Of a stretch of DNA of 64,000 bases, positions 36,050 through 45,900 are shown piece by piece (position 1 is the first letter of the stretch; every line of letters begins with the position of its first letter). Source of the DNA: Faecalibacterium hattorii (GTDB lineage: Bacteria; Bacillota; Clostridia; Oscillospirales; Ruminococcaceae); the NCBI RefSeq assembly GCF_003287455.1, contig NZ_PRLC01000001.1:1-64000 (forward strand), in the 5' to 3' direction. The notes beneath the pieces are model-generated. The model did no database searches. It was not told the DNA's origin and was given only the letters and a program-made list of their open reading frames with translations. A program made the position numbers and the translations under genes.

Positions 36050-37111
36050 TCAAGAGCCGTAGATTTGCTTCATCATGGCATCAAATTCTTTGTCCGATGC
36101 CACTCTGGAGGTCACGCTGCCAGCGCTGGAAACGTCCAGACCGTCGCCGATCATCACAAGGCCCAGCTCCGTTCTCGTGGCCGGAGTGTTCACCGGTTCC
36201 TCCTTCTTCAGGAGCGAAACGTTCACATCGATGTTTTTCTGCGGCGCGGTGTACGCAAAGAACCGCAGACAGCCGGTCTTCGTCTCCATCACGGTGGCAA
36301 GGCCCGCTTTCTCCGCTTCCTCGAACTCCGAAAGGCTCGTCAGGCCCATGGGGATCAGGGCCGGGGTGCATTCCTCTACCGGGATATCACAGTAGTACGG
36401 GTAGACCCCAAAAGCGCTCTCCCCCTTCACCCAGCTTCCGGTGGGCAGGGTCAGCTCGTAATTCAGGGTGCCTACACCGTAGAGCGTCAGCAAAAGCTGT
36501 ACATCGCCCGTCGGAATCAGGATAGAAAACAGCCGCACGCAGCCGTTCCGGGTCTCAATGCCCGCCGCGACGCCCGCCGTTACTGCCTCCACATGGGTCT
36601 CCAGACTCGTAGTGCAGAAGGGGGTGTACCGATCCGTCAGCTCTGCCACTTCAATGTCGCAGTAATACCGGTACGGTCCGATCGCTTCTTCCAGCGGCTT
36701 CCATGCGGTTTGCAGGGCCGTCAGGTTGTAGGTCTTGTAGTAGCCTCCGCTGTAGTCGTTCCGGGCATCGTTGATCGCGTCTTTCGCCTTTTCGGAGTAG
36801 CTCTTGGCACTTTCCTCGCTGCCCTTCGCAGCCTGCGCACTTTTTTCAGCAGCTTCTGCACTGCCCTTTGCCGCAGCCGCCGAGTCCGCGGACTTTCCGG
36901 CGCTTTTTTCCGCCGCCTCTTTGCTGGCTTTCGCGTTCTGTTCGCTCTTCTTTGCTGCCTCTTCGGATGCCTTGGCTCCGCTCGCCGCGTCGATGGCCTG
37001 TTTGGTCAATTTCACGCAGGTCTCGCCTAACAGTGCCAGCCATTCTCGTACTTCGCGCCCGTATAAGGCATTCCGGATGCCGGACGCGATCTGCTCCATA
37101 GTAAATGCCAT
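36050..37111 (-). CDS. Tail fibre with coiled-coil stalk and duplicated head domain
   Basis: A 353-residue protein: baseplate-type start, an alanine/lysine/serine-rich coiled-coil stalk (about 35-115), then two similar beta-rich units of about 60 residues, one around YRYYCDIEVAEL and one around YPYYCDIPVEEC, both followed by LETHVEAVTAG/LSEFEEAEKAG-like helices and a GCVRLF/GCLRFF strand. The C-terminus matches the next fibre. The internal duplication suggests a two-lobed receptor-binding head. Confidence 0.75.
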   Translation of the reverse strand: MAFTMEQIASGIRNALYGREVREWLALLGETCVKLTKQAIDAASGAKASEEAAKKSEQNAKASKEAAEKSAGKSADSAAAAKGSAEAAEKSAQAAKGSEESAKSYSEKAKDAINDARNDYSGGYYKTYNLTALQTAWKPLEEAIGPYRYYCDIEVAELTDRYTPFCTTSLETHVEAVTAGVAAGIETRNGCVRLFSILIPTGDVQLLLTLYGVGTLNYELTLPTGSWVKGESAFGVYPYYCDIPVEECTPALIPMGLTSLSEFEEAEKAGLATVMETKTGCLRFFAYTAPQKNIDVNVSLLKKEEPVNTPATRTELGLVMIGDGLDVSSAGSVTSRVASDKEFDAMMKQIYGS

Positions 37112-37127
37112 TTTGAAAAATCTCCTA

Positions 37128-38462
37128 TCACCCGTTCAGATGTGCCAGCACGCCCCGCAGACTCAGCTTTCCTTCCTTCGCCTTCTTTTCCGTGGCCTTC
37201 TGCTGGTCGCTCAGCTTCTTGGGTGTGAACCCGAAATGGAATTCCTTCCGGTCCGGCTGGTCGATGGTATTCACTACCTTCGTGCAGACATACCACCCGT
37301 CAATGCCGTGGGGTTCCGAGATGACATGGGTCTTGCCCAGCAACTCTAGCCGCCCGACTCGATATCCTCCTACGTCCGCCAGATCGATAGCCTCCACGTC
37401 CAGTTCCGGTTCCACGTCGTGCGGATACTTGTTCAGTTCCTCTTGGCAGAGCTTGTTCAACTCCGCCTCGGTGTTGCCCTCGTCTGTCACGAGCCATTTG
37501 GTGTGATAGCCGAATTTCTGGACCGAGGCGCTGTCTTCCGCGGCTCCGCCAACAAAATCCGTGGTCACCTGCTTGAAGATCCACCAGCCTTTCGAACTGC
37601 TCACGAGCTTGTCGGTTCGGACGCAGTTCACAAGGTTCGTCGGCAGGGTCTGCGTCAGGGTCAGATTCAGCATGTTCAGCCCATATCGCACTTCCTGATT
37701 GTTCGTGCTTGGCGGCTCCAGCAGATAATCGATGACGAAGAACAGAACAGCTTCACCGTTGGTCTCATAGCGCAGCTGAAGATATCCGTCGTATTCGTCT
37801 GTCAGGTAGGTCTGGATGATATTCCAGCGCGTTCCGATCACGGTGCCGCTGTCTGAAAGATCGACTTTCTTGCCAAGCAGCATGGTCACCTTGCCGTAAT
37901 TGAAGGTCGGCACGCCCAAGGCGGAATCTCCGCTCGGTGATTCAATGTTGCTGATGGCCGTGTAAAGGATCGGCGCGCCGTTTGCAATGATGTCATCCGT
38001 CATATCGGTCAGGTAATGGCTCTTGGGGCGTAAGGTCACTTCGCTCTCTTCCAGCAGTCCGAGGATGGACTTCGCCATGATGGTCTTGCTCCCGTCGAAG
38101 TTCAGTGCGATCTCGCTTACATACCCGAAGAACAGCGTATCATTGACGTCCGTGACGCCGATCTTGGTCCGCTTGATGGCGAACTTGCCATAGTACGGGT
38201 TGTCCTTTGTGACGGTGAAGGTCAGTGTCGCGATCTCATTTTTCTCCTCGGTCAGGGTGATGTCATAGGCGTAAGGACGCTTGCTGAGATTCTTGTCCAC
38301 ATAATGCTCGTCGAAATAATCTCTGCCGTCTCCGTCATAATGGTAGATCAGCTCATGCGTCACCCACTGGAGGCCGTCGTAAATATCACGGCCCGTATAG
38401 GCGTCGTGCATGGCCGAGTCTTTCACGACTTTGCATTCTCCTGCAAAGATCTGATTGAACAT
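37128..38462 (-). CDS. Tail hub / endopeptidase-like baseplate protein
   Basis: A 444-residue protein after the Dit-like gene. KRPYAYDITLTEEKNEIATLTFTV-type sequence and the later WNIIQTYLTDEYDGY resemble Tal/gp37-like tail-hub proteins of siphophages. It should cap the tail tube and bear fibres. A short lysine-rich C-terminal tail (KKLSDQQKATEKKAKEGK) is unusual. No peptidase triad can be assigned. Confidence 0.7.
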   Translation of the reverse strand: MFNQIFAGECKVVKDSAMHDAYTGRDIYDGLQWVTHELIYHYDGDGRDYFDEHYVDKNLSKRPYAYDITLTEEKNEIATLTFTVTKDNPYYGKFAIKRTKIGVTDVNDTLFFGYVSEIALNFDGSKTIMAKSILGLLEESEVTLRPKSHYLTDMTDDIIANGAPILYTAISNIESPSGDSALGVPTFNYGKVTMLLGKKVDLSDSGTVIGTRWNIIQTYLTDEYDGYLQLRYETNGEAVLFFVIDYLLEPPSTNNQEVRYGLNMLNLTLTQTLPTNLVNCVRTDKLVSSSKGWWIFKQVTTDFVGGAAEDSASVQKFGYHTKWLVTDEGNTEAELNKLCQEELNKYPHDVEPELDVEAIDLADVGGYRVGRLELLGKTHVISEPHGIDGWYVCTKVVNTIDQPDRKEFHFGFTPKKLSDQQKATEKKAKEGKLSLRGVLAHLNG

Positions 38463-38471
38463 CCTCTCACC

Positions 38472-39317
38472 TCACAAATACTTTGGTTGATACTGGATCG
38501 AAAAAACGGCTTTTTCGGTCGTCGATTTATTTTGAAGCCGGATTTCATAATTGTCGTAAAACGGGTCGTTCGACACGCTGAGCAATGTATAGTTCGCAGA
38601 ACTGACATTGTTCCATGGCAGATCGTAACTCCACTCTTCCTTGTTCGTCGCATCTGTCTCGTAGTCTTTCCCTAAGCACATTCGGGTGTCCACATGGGCT
38701 TTTCCTTCCAGCAGTGTGATAAGGACTTCGCTGTAGTCACGGTCGCATGGTGGAAGCTGTACCCGCCGCACTTCTCCCGGTGCCAGTTCCAGCCGCCCGA
38801 ATGGCTGCGGAGCCAGATCGCACTCGAAGTTCAGCTCGTCCCACAGCCAGTCCTCTTCCAAGGGCTTCGCCAGCTCCTTGTAGGGGTACAGCTTGTATTT
38901 CAGGGTGATCTTCGAGTAGTTCTGTGCCGCCGCGTAGTCATTCACCATCCAGACGCGCCCTTTGTAGATGAATGCGGGGTCATCATCCAGATGCACCGTC
39001 ACGGCGTTCGGCCCGGTGTTCTGGGCTCCCAGCAGCGCGCCGATCTTGTGGTAGGCCGCATAAAGTCCCGGTGTGCCCCAACTGCTCCGCCAGCCGTCCG
39101 TGTCAATGTAAAAGTTCCAGCTTCCCTCCCGGTTATCGTACCGCCTTGTACCTGTCACGGTCCGATATAAGTCGAACCTACCGCTCCGGCCGGGTACGTC
39201 AACGGTGATGCGCCGCGGCTGGGGCGGAGCCACCAGAAGCTTTGTCGCCGGGATCAGGTGCAGGTCGTTTGCGGTGTGGTAGGCACCGATTTGCGCGTCG
39301 TGGCTCATGGGTGTCAT
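38472..39317 (-). CDS. Distal tail protein (Dit-like)
   Basis: A 281-residue protein in the Dit position, between tape measure and hub. The N-terminal half contains ITVDVPGRSGRFDLY and RRYDNREGSWNFYI, typical of Dit belt domains; the C-terminal half is beta-rich. AGGAGG lies nine bases ahead of ATG 39317. Confidence 0.75.
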   Translation of the reverse strand: MTPMSHDAQIGAYHTANDLHLIPATKLLVAPPQPRRITVDVPGRSGRFDLYRTVTGTRRYDNREGSWNFYIDTDGWRSSWGTPGLYAAYHKIGALLGAQNTGPNAVTVHLDDDPAFIYKGRVWMVNDYAAAQNYSKITLKYKLYPYKELAKPLEEDWLWDELNFECDLAPQPFGRLELAPGEVRRVQLPPCDRDYSEVLITLLEGKAHVDTRMCLGKDYETDATNKEEWSYDLPWNNVSSANYTLLSVSNDPFYDNYEIRLQNKSTTEKAVFSIQYQPKYL

Positions 39318-39335
39318 CTCGCACCGCCTCCTTTC

Positions 39336-39962
39336 TTACATGCCCCAGCCTTCCGGTGGGTCAATGTCATATCCGATGGTCACCGTTGTCTCCCCGCTTG
39401 CCGTGGCATTGAGGCTTTTCACAACGAACCGTCCGGTATAGTTCTGTGTGGTCGTTACATCGTCGATATTGATCTTACATTGGAGCTCATCCTTTCCTTG
39501 GAGGAACCGGTACAGCCGGGCAAGGTCATTTGCCATCGTCCAGTTGTGCCCGTGCCATCCGGGGTATAATGCTTTGCTCTCTTCATTCGGCACATCCATT
39601 CCGCCGCCGATGCTGTGATGGACGGCATGCCCGTGGAGCGAGTTGAACCCGTCCCACGGGGAATGTACGTACCCGTCCAACTGATAGCGGAACGTCCATG
39701 TGCCGGTAGCGTTCTTATAAACCCGGTCGCCCATCCGGGGCGGTTCCACCGTGCCGTTGTAGGTCGCAATGGAAAGCTCTGCGTAGGTTTCTTCGAACAC
39801 AGGCGGGTGGATCGGCTCCGTCGGGATCAGGTTTATCTCTCGCATCGAGATCGTCTGCTCCGGCACATAGAAGCCGATGAGGTTGCTGGTGCGTTCGGGC
39901 TGGATGAAGATAAGGTCCGAGAATTTCTTCCCATTTTCCGTCAGGAATTGTTCTGCGCTCAT
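39336..39962 (-). CDS. Phage tail protein, unknown function
   Basis: A 208-residue protein starting MSAEQFLTENGKKF. A histidine-rich middle (around SLHGHAVHHSIGGG) and WHGHNW are striking and could bind metal or mark a hydrolase, though no known family is certain. Its start overlaps the tape-measure stop as ATGA, so it is translated with it. Placed between tape measure and Dit-like gene it is probably a tail-tip component. Confidence 0.55.
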   Translation of the reverse strand: MSAEQFLTENGKKFSDLIFIQPERTSNLIGFYVPEQTISMREINLIPTEPIHPPVFEETYAELSIATYNGTVEPPRMGDRVYKNATGTWTFRYQLDGYVHSPWDGFNSLHGHAVHHSIGGGMDVPNEESKALYPGWHGHNWTMANDLARLYRFLQGKDELQCKINIDDVTTTQNYTGRFVVKSLNATASGETTVTIGYDIDPPEGWGM

Positions 39963-42900
39963 CTTCTCACCCGCTTCCCCATCTGCACATCCACCTCGTC
40001 GATGATCCCGCCAACGAGCTGTCGTCCGTTCAGGCTGAGCTTCATGTTCCGCACCGCTTCCGCGATGCCGTCCACGTGTTCGCCCAGCGCCTGTACGCTC
40101 TCCACGATGTCCCGGTTGGACATCACGTTCGGGTCGGGGGTGTCCGCTTCCAGCGCGGCGCTGCGGTTCTGAGCCGCTTTCCGTGCCACACTTCCGGCAA
40201 GTCCCGCGCTCCTCTCGGCACTCAGTGCAAAGCTTTGGTCTTCGCCGAGGTTTGTGTTGATCCAGTCGGCTCCATTTTGAACATCGCTCAGGTCCACCAC
40301 GGGCCGGATGAGGGGTTCGTCCGCGTCGTCGGTGCTCAGCGCGCCCAGCAGACTGTTGGCAGCCATCAGGGCCACGCCCTCGGCTCCGCTCATCACGTCT
40401 TCCATGCTGCGGTTCACACCGTCGCTGCTGTCGGTGATGCCCTTGGCAAAGCCCGCGCAGATGTATCCGCCCATCTCGGCCATCAGGGTCGAGGGCGAGT
40501 GGATGCCCCAGAAGTTCTTCACTGCGTTCGCCACGTTGGAGCAGACAGTCTTCACTCCGTTTACCACGCCGGTCGCCGCGTTCTTGATGCCCTCGCCAAG
40601 GCCCTTCACGAAGTTCTTGCCGGTGTCGATGGCCCCGGAGACGAATTTTTTGGTTCCTTCCCAAGCCTTGCTCAGGAAGTTCCCGATTCCTTCGAAACCC
40701 TTCTTGATGCCGTTCCAGATGTTCGAGAACAGGTTCGAGACCCATTTGCCGAAGTTCTGGAAGAACTCCACCACCTTGTCCCAGTTCTTGATGATAAGTC
40801 CGGCGCAGACGGCCACGCCCGCCACGATGGCGGCAATGATCCACCCTTCCGGCCCAAGGTTGGCCGCGAACTGAACGACGGTCGAGATGATCTTGCTCAG
40901 TACGCCGCCCTCGCCGATAAGCCCGCCGAGGCTCAGCCCCAGCGAACCCACGCCTTTTCCGGCTACGGTCACAGCCTTTCCCATGATGGTCAGGGTCTTG
41001 CCGCCCGCCGCCAGTTCACCGAACACTTTCGGCAGACCCATCAGCAGGGGTGCGAGGTTTGCGATGATCTTCTGCCCGAAGTCGCTCCCCGCGAAGTCGA
41101 GGATGGCCGTAATGCCGCTGGTCAGTGCCTGTCCCCAGTCACCGCTGACTGCTGCCGTGATGACGCCGAAAATGTCGGTCACGACGTTCGTGAATCCTTC
41201 GCCGGTCGCCACGCCGAAGGCCTTCGCCATCTTGTCGGCAAGCTGTGGGAAGCTCCGCTGGACCTTTGCCATCACGGTCTTGAATCCATTTTGAATTGGC
41301 TTCCAGTTCCGGGAGATGGCGTAGCCCAGCTGCATCATCATGTGCTTGCCGCTGTCGTCCATCTCGAAGGCGTCGGCCAAGTTCTCCGCAAATCCCACGA
41401 AGTTGTACTGTTCGCTCTGCAAGTCTGCATAGGCGTCCAGTGCTTCATCGCTGTCCTTGCCGAATTTGGCGACGGCTTCGGTGTACTTCGTTTGCCGGTT
41501 CGTTACCTTCTTCAGGCTGTAGCTCATGCTGTCCAGCGCCGTGCCCACGCCGATGATGGCAGTCATGGTGCCCTGCGTTGCCGCTTTCCGGGCCTCCTTG
41601 CTGTTCTCGCCGTATTTCTCGACCGCTGCCTTGTAGGCTTCCTCCCGCTGGGAGAGGTCGCCGTCGCCGTAGATTTTGGCCAGCATGTTCTGGCGGTTGG
41701 TCACCAGCTTCTCGTGCTTTTCAAGTACGGCCAGCGCGTCGTCAAAGGCGTCGAGCTGGGCCTTGTTCATCTCGTTGATGAGATTCTGCTGGGTCGTCTG
41801 CTCTTCCAGCCACTGCCGGTAAGCTTCCTGCGTCTTGGCGCTCTTCTCACCGAACTCCGCTTTCAGGGCGGTATACTCGTCCTCCGCCGCAGTCACGACC
41901 TTCGCCTGTGCCGCCAGCTTCCGGTCGATGTTCGCGATCTTCTTGTTGGATTTTTCCTCCACGCTGGCCGTGTCTTCGTACAGTGCGCTCCACAGCTCGT
42001 ATTCATCGGTGGCCGTGTCGGCTTCATTGCCGTACCGGTCCTTGATGGCCTTGAACAAGGTCTCCTGTTTTTCATGCTGGAGGTCTGCAAGCGTGGTCTG
42101 CTCATCCAGTAAGGTAGCGTAGGCGTCGCTCTTCTGGGTGTCGGTGCTGCTGGCCTCGGCCACAATCTTGTCGTACTGCTCTTTCGCAATGGCGACCCTG
42201 TCGGTCTGGTTCGCGATCTCGGTGGTCAGGCTCTCGGTCTTCTTGGCCAGCAGTTCTTCCGCTGTGGCGGTGTCCCCGCTCGTCGCCTCCCAGAGCTTGT
42301 ACTCCTTGTCCGCCGCGTCCATCTTGGCCTTGTTTTCCTTCAGCTTCTTGGAGTATTCGGTCACAAGGTTGTCCGCCGCGGTCTTCGTGCTCTTCGAAGT
42401 GCCGGAATGGCCTTTGCTGGTGGAGCCGGTTACATCAGCCACCGTGTCAGATGTTTTCTGATACAGCGAGTCGATCGTCTCGTCGATATAGCTCTGGACC
42501 GGCTGTGTCAGCGTCGCAACACCATTTTGGACGGTTTCTTGGATCTGCTCCAACGTGGAAGGCGTCTTGCTGCTGTTTCCCGCTTTCGTGATGCCGTTCT
42601 TTCCGGGGATCAGGACATTGTTGTTCTGAGCATCGGTCAGTTCCTTTGCTGCGTCCTTGATTCCATTTTGATAAGCGGCATTACCCTTCAGTGGGTTGCC
42701 CGCCTTGAAGGCCTGATACAGCCCCTGCATCTTTGTTTGTACGGTTGCTGTTGCCTCATCCAGCGCCTGACCGACACCCTTGTTCACTTCGCTGGCTGCA
42801 TTGTAGCTTTCCTGTCGCAGCCGTTCACGGGCATTTTCGTCTGCCATGCCAAGGATAGCACCTTCAAGGATGTTCTCTGCATCGGTGGCTGCAAGGTCGC

Positions 42901-45900
42901 TGGGCGAATGGATGCCCCAGAAGGTCGTAAACACATTCCGGATGGCGGTTGCCACACTGTGCATAGCGTTCTTGACCTTTGCCAGTGCGCCTTCATCCTG
43001 TAAGCCTTCCTGCAAACCTGCCAGAACATATCGGCCATTTTCGGCCATCACCTTGGAAGGCGACGCAATACCAAAGAACGATTGGAACGCTTCAACGATC
43101 TTTCCGCCCAGCGATTTGATGCCGTTGACCGCCATGCCAACCGGCCGGTCGTCCTCAAAGATCTCGCCGAACCAGTCAAATATACCCAGCGCCGCATCCT
43201 TCATGGCATTTCCGATGCCGCTGAACAGTTCACCCCATGTTTCTGGAACACCAAGGAAACTCAAACCGTCTTTCGCCAGCTGCCAGCACTCCGGGATCAC
43301 GGCACGGACCAGCGCGCCAAATGCCTCGACAATAGGCCCGGCGCAGTTCTTGATCACCTCGCAGAGCATCGTCACCACGGTGGTCAATGCTTCCTGAATG
43401 TCCGGTGCAGCGTTGATGATGGCGGTGCAGATGGGGCCTGCAAACATAGAAAGAACGCCCATCGCCGCAGTTGCCAGCGCGATCACACCCAGCGACTTTG
43501 CAAAGTTCCAGAATGCTGTTGCCAGCAGTTCCAATCCAACTGCCAGCTGGGGCATTGCTGCAAGGAGCGCACCGCCAAGCATAGCAATAAGCATTCCGTC
43601 CAGAAACACCTGCAATGCCTGTCCGACAGATTCCGGGTCAGCATCACCCAGCAGTTTGATGGCCGGAGCCATGATCAGCAGCGCCGCGCTCATTTTGATC
43701 ATTGCGGAACCCAGACCGTCCAGTGCGGAAGCAATGCCGAATTTTGTGAATACGACTAACCCGCCAACCAGACCTCCCAGTCCGAGCAATGCAGAAATCC
43801 CGCCACGTAAAAGCTCACCAATGCCCAATGCCGCAAACTTTTCTACCGCCGCAGCCAGAACATATAATGCACTTGCAGTCAACAGAATGCCCGCGCCGGA
43901 ACTCGCACCACCGGTGGACATGCTGGATGCGATCGTCAGCGCCGTCAATCCCGCTGCAACTTTGATCAGCCCATCGATTGCCCCATCGCCCATTACGGCA
44001 AACAGTTCAACAGCTCCTGCCAGAACGATCAAGGACGACGACATCATGAAGATAGCCGCGCCGGAAGTAAACTTTGTCTTGGCGGACAGTGCCGACATCG
44101 TGGTCATCAGGAGCATCAGGGTCTTGATGCTCGTCATAGCCGCGTCAAGGTTGACCAGTTTGATATTTGCAATGCTGGATACTGCCCGTGCCGCGATCCA
44201 GATGCCGCTTGCCATTGCTGCGATTGCAGCTCCATTTTGAAATCCAGTGGGGCCGATCAGCTTCTGTACCGCAGCCACAACGGTCGCCATACTCGTCAGC
44301 AGTCCGCCAAGCGAAACCACAGCCAGTCCTGCTTTCGCAAGGCTTGTGAACTTGATCTGGCTCAGCGGTTCCAACGCCGTGGAAACGATCTTGATGGCAG
44401 CTCCCAAGGCGATCATCTCTGCCGCCGTGGAAAGCAGCACCTTGTGGTTGATGACCTTTTCGCCGATCATCAACGCCTTACTCAGTTCGCCCATGGCCAG
44501 CATCAACGCGACCACAGCGGTGGCAGCAATTGCCAATGCCGCCGCATTCGCCGCGATATCGCCTTCGTTCAGTGCCGCCACAAGGTTCGATAAGCCTTTT
44601 GTAATAGAGCCTACCGCCACCCCCAGCCCGATCAGCGCCGCCGCAGTTCCCCACAGGATCGCCGCGTTCAGTACATTCGATTTCAGGCTGTCAAATGCCT
44701 TGTTGAACTTCTTCGCCGTCGGTTCCAGCAGTTTTGCCGCACTTGCCAGCAGAACGATACTCGTCATTGTAACGACGGAAACTGTATAGAATCGGTCGGG
44801 GTCGATCCTGCTCATCACGTACATTGCTCCGGCCAAGATCAGTACGGCGCTTGCCATGCTCACCAAGGTCTTGCTGGCGTTGTTCTTCTGCCATGTCTTG
44901 ATGGCGCTCGTCAACTGCTTGAAGGTGCCGGAGATCGAATCCAGCATTCCGGTCAGCGGCGTTTGCAGCATCTTTTTCAGGCTGTTCATCGCCTTTGCCA
45001 CCTGATTGATGGCCACGGCCAGCAACCCCACGTCGATCAGGGACATAAACCGGTACACGTCAGTTCCGGTAATGGAGTCGAAGCCTTCTTTCAGCGCCGT
45101 GAAGAACTGTTTCACCGGTGCAAAGGCGTCACCTACGCTTCCATTGATCTTGTCCATGCTGGATTTGAACCCGGAAGCGAACTCACTCATGGAGGCAGCC
45201 AGATTCTTCGGCATGCCGGTCAGGCTCTGCTGGAATTCTTCCATCGTTGGCATAGAAAGCCCGATAAAATCCGAGATGGTCTGCCCAAGGCTCCCCAGCT
45301 TTCCAATCAGCGTTCCTACGGCCATGCCAAACCCGCTCAGGATCCCCGTTCCGCCGCTGGCCACGCCCTGTACCAGAACACTCAGCATCCCGAAGACCCG
45401 CTTGCCCACGGAATAAAGTGTTCCCAGCACACCGGTGGCGTTTTCGCCTTGTTCGATGAACTGGCCGATGTACTGGGCGATCTTTGTGCTTTTCATCATC
45501 CCGCCAAGGTCGCTCAGCGGGTTCAACAGTTTGCCGAGCGCCGTCTTTACGCCACCCAGCTTTTCCTTCAGAGTGCCGCTTCCGGTCACCGTCTGCATTA
45601 CAGTCTCAAGGAACTCCCCGAACCCGGCGCTTACATTCAGCAGTACCTTGCCCACCGGCTTCAGCGCGTTCAGTGCCAGCCCAAAGGCCTCTTTTGCCAC
45701 GGCTCCCATTTTCGAAAGGGCCGTTGTGAACACCTTCAGCACGCTGAAAACGCCTTTGAAGGTCTTCTTGATCTTCGCTGCCGTCTCGTCGCTGATGATG
45801 AGCTTCTGGGTCATCAGGTCGAGCCGCTCCGCAAAGCTGTAGATGCGGTCGCCGTCTGCGGGCGGGAACAGCTCGTGGAAGGCCTCCGTGATGGGCTGCA

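Noticed and set aside
39963-40844. Long minus-strand reading frame over the end of the tape measure
   Set aside because: Arginine/glycine-rich shadow of the tape-measure frame; the real downstream gene starts at 39962.
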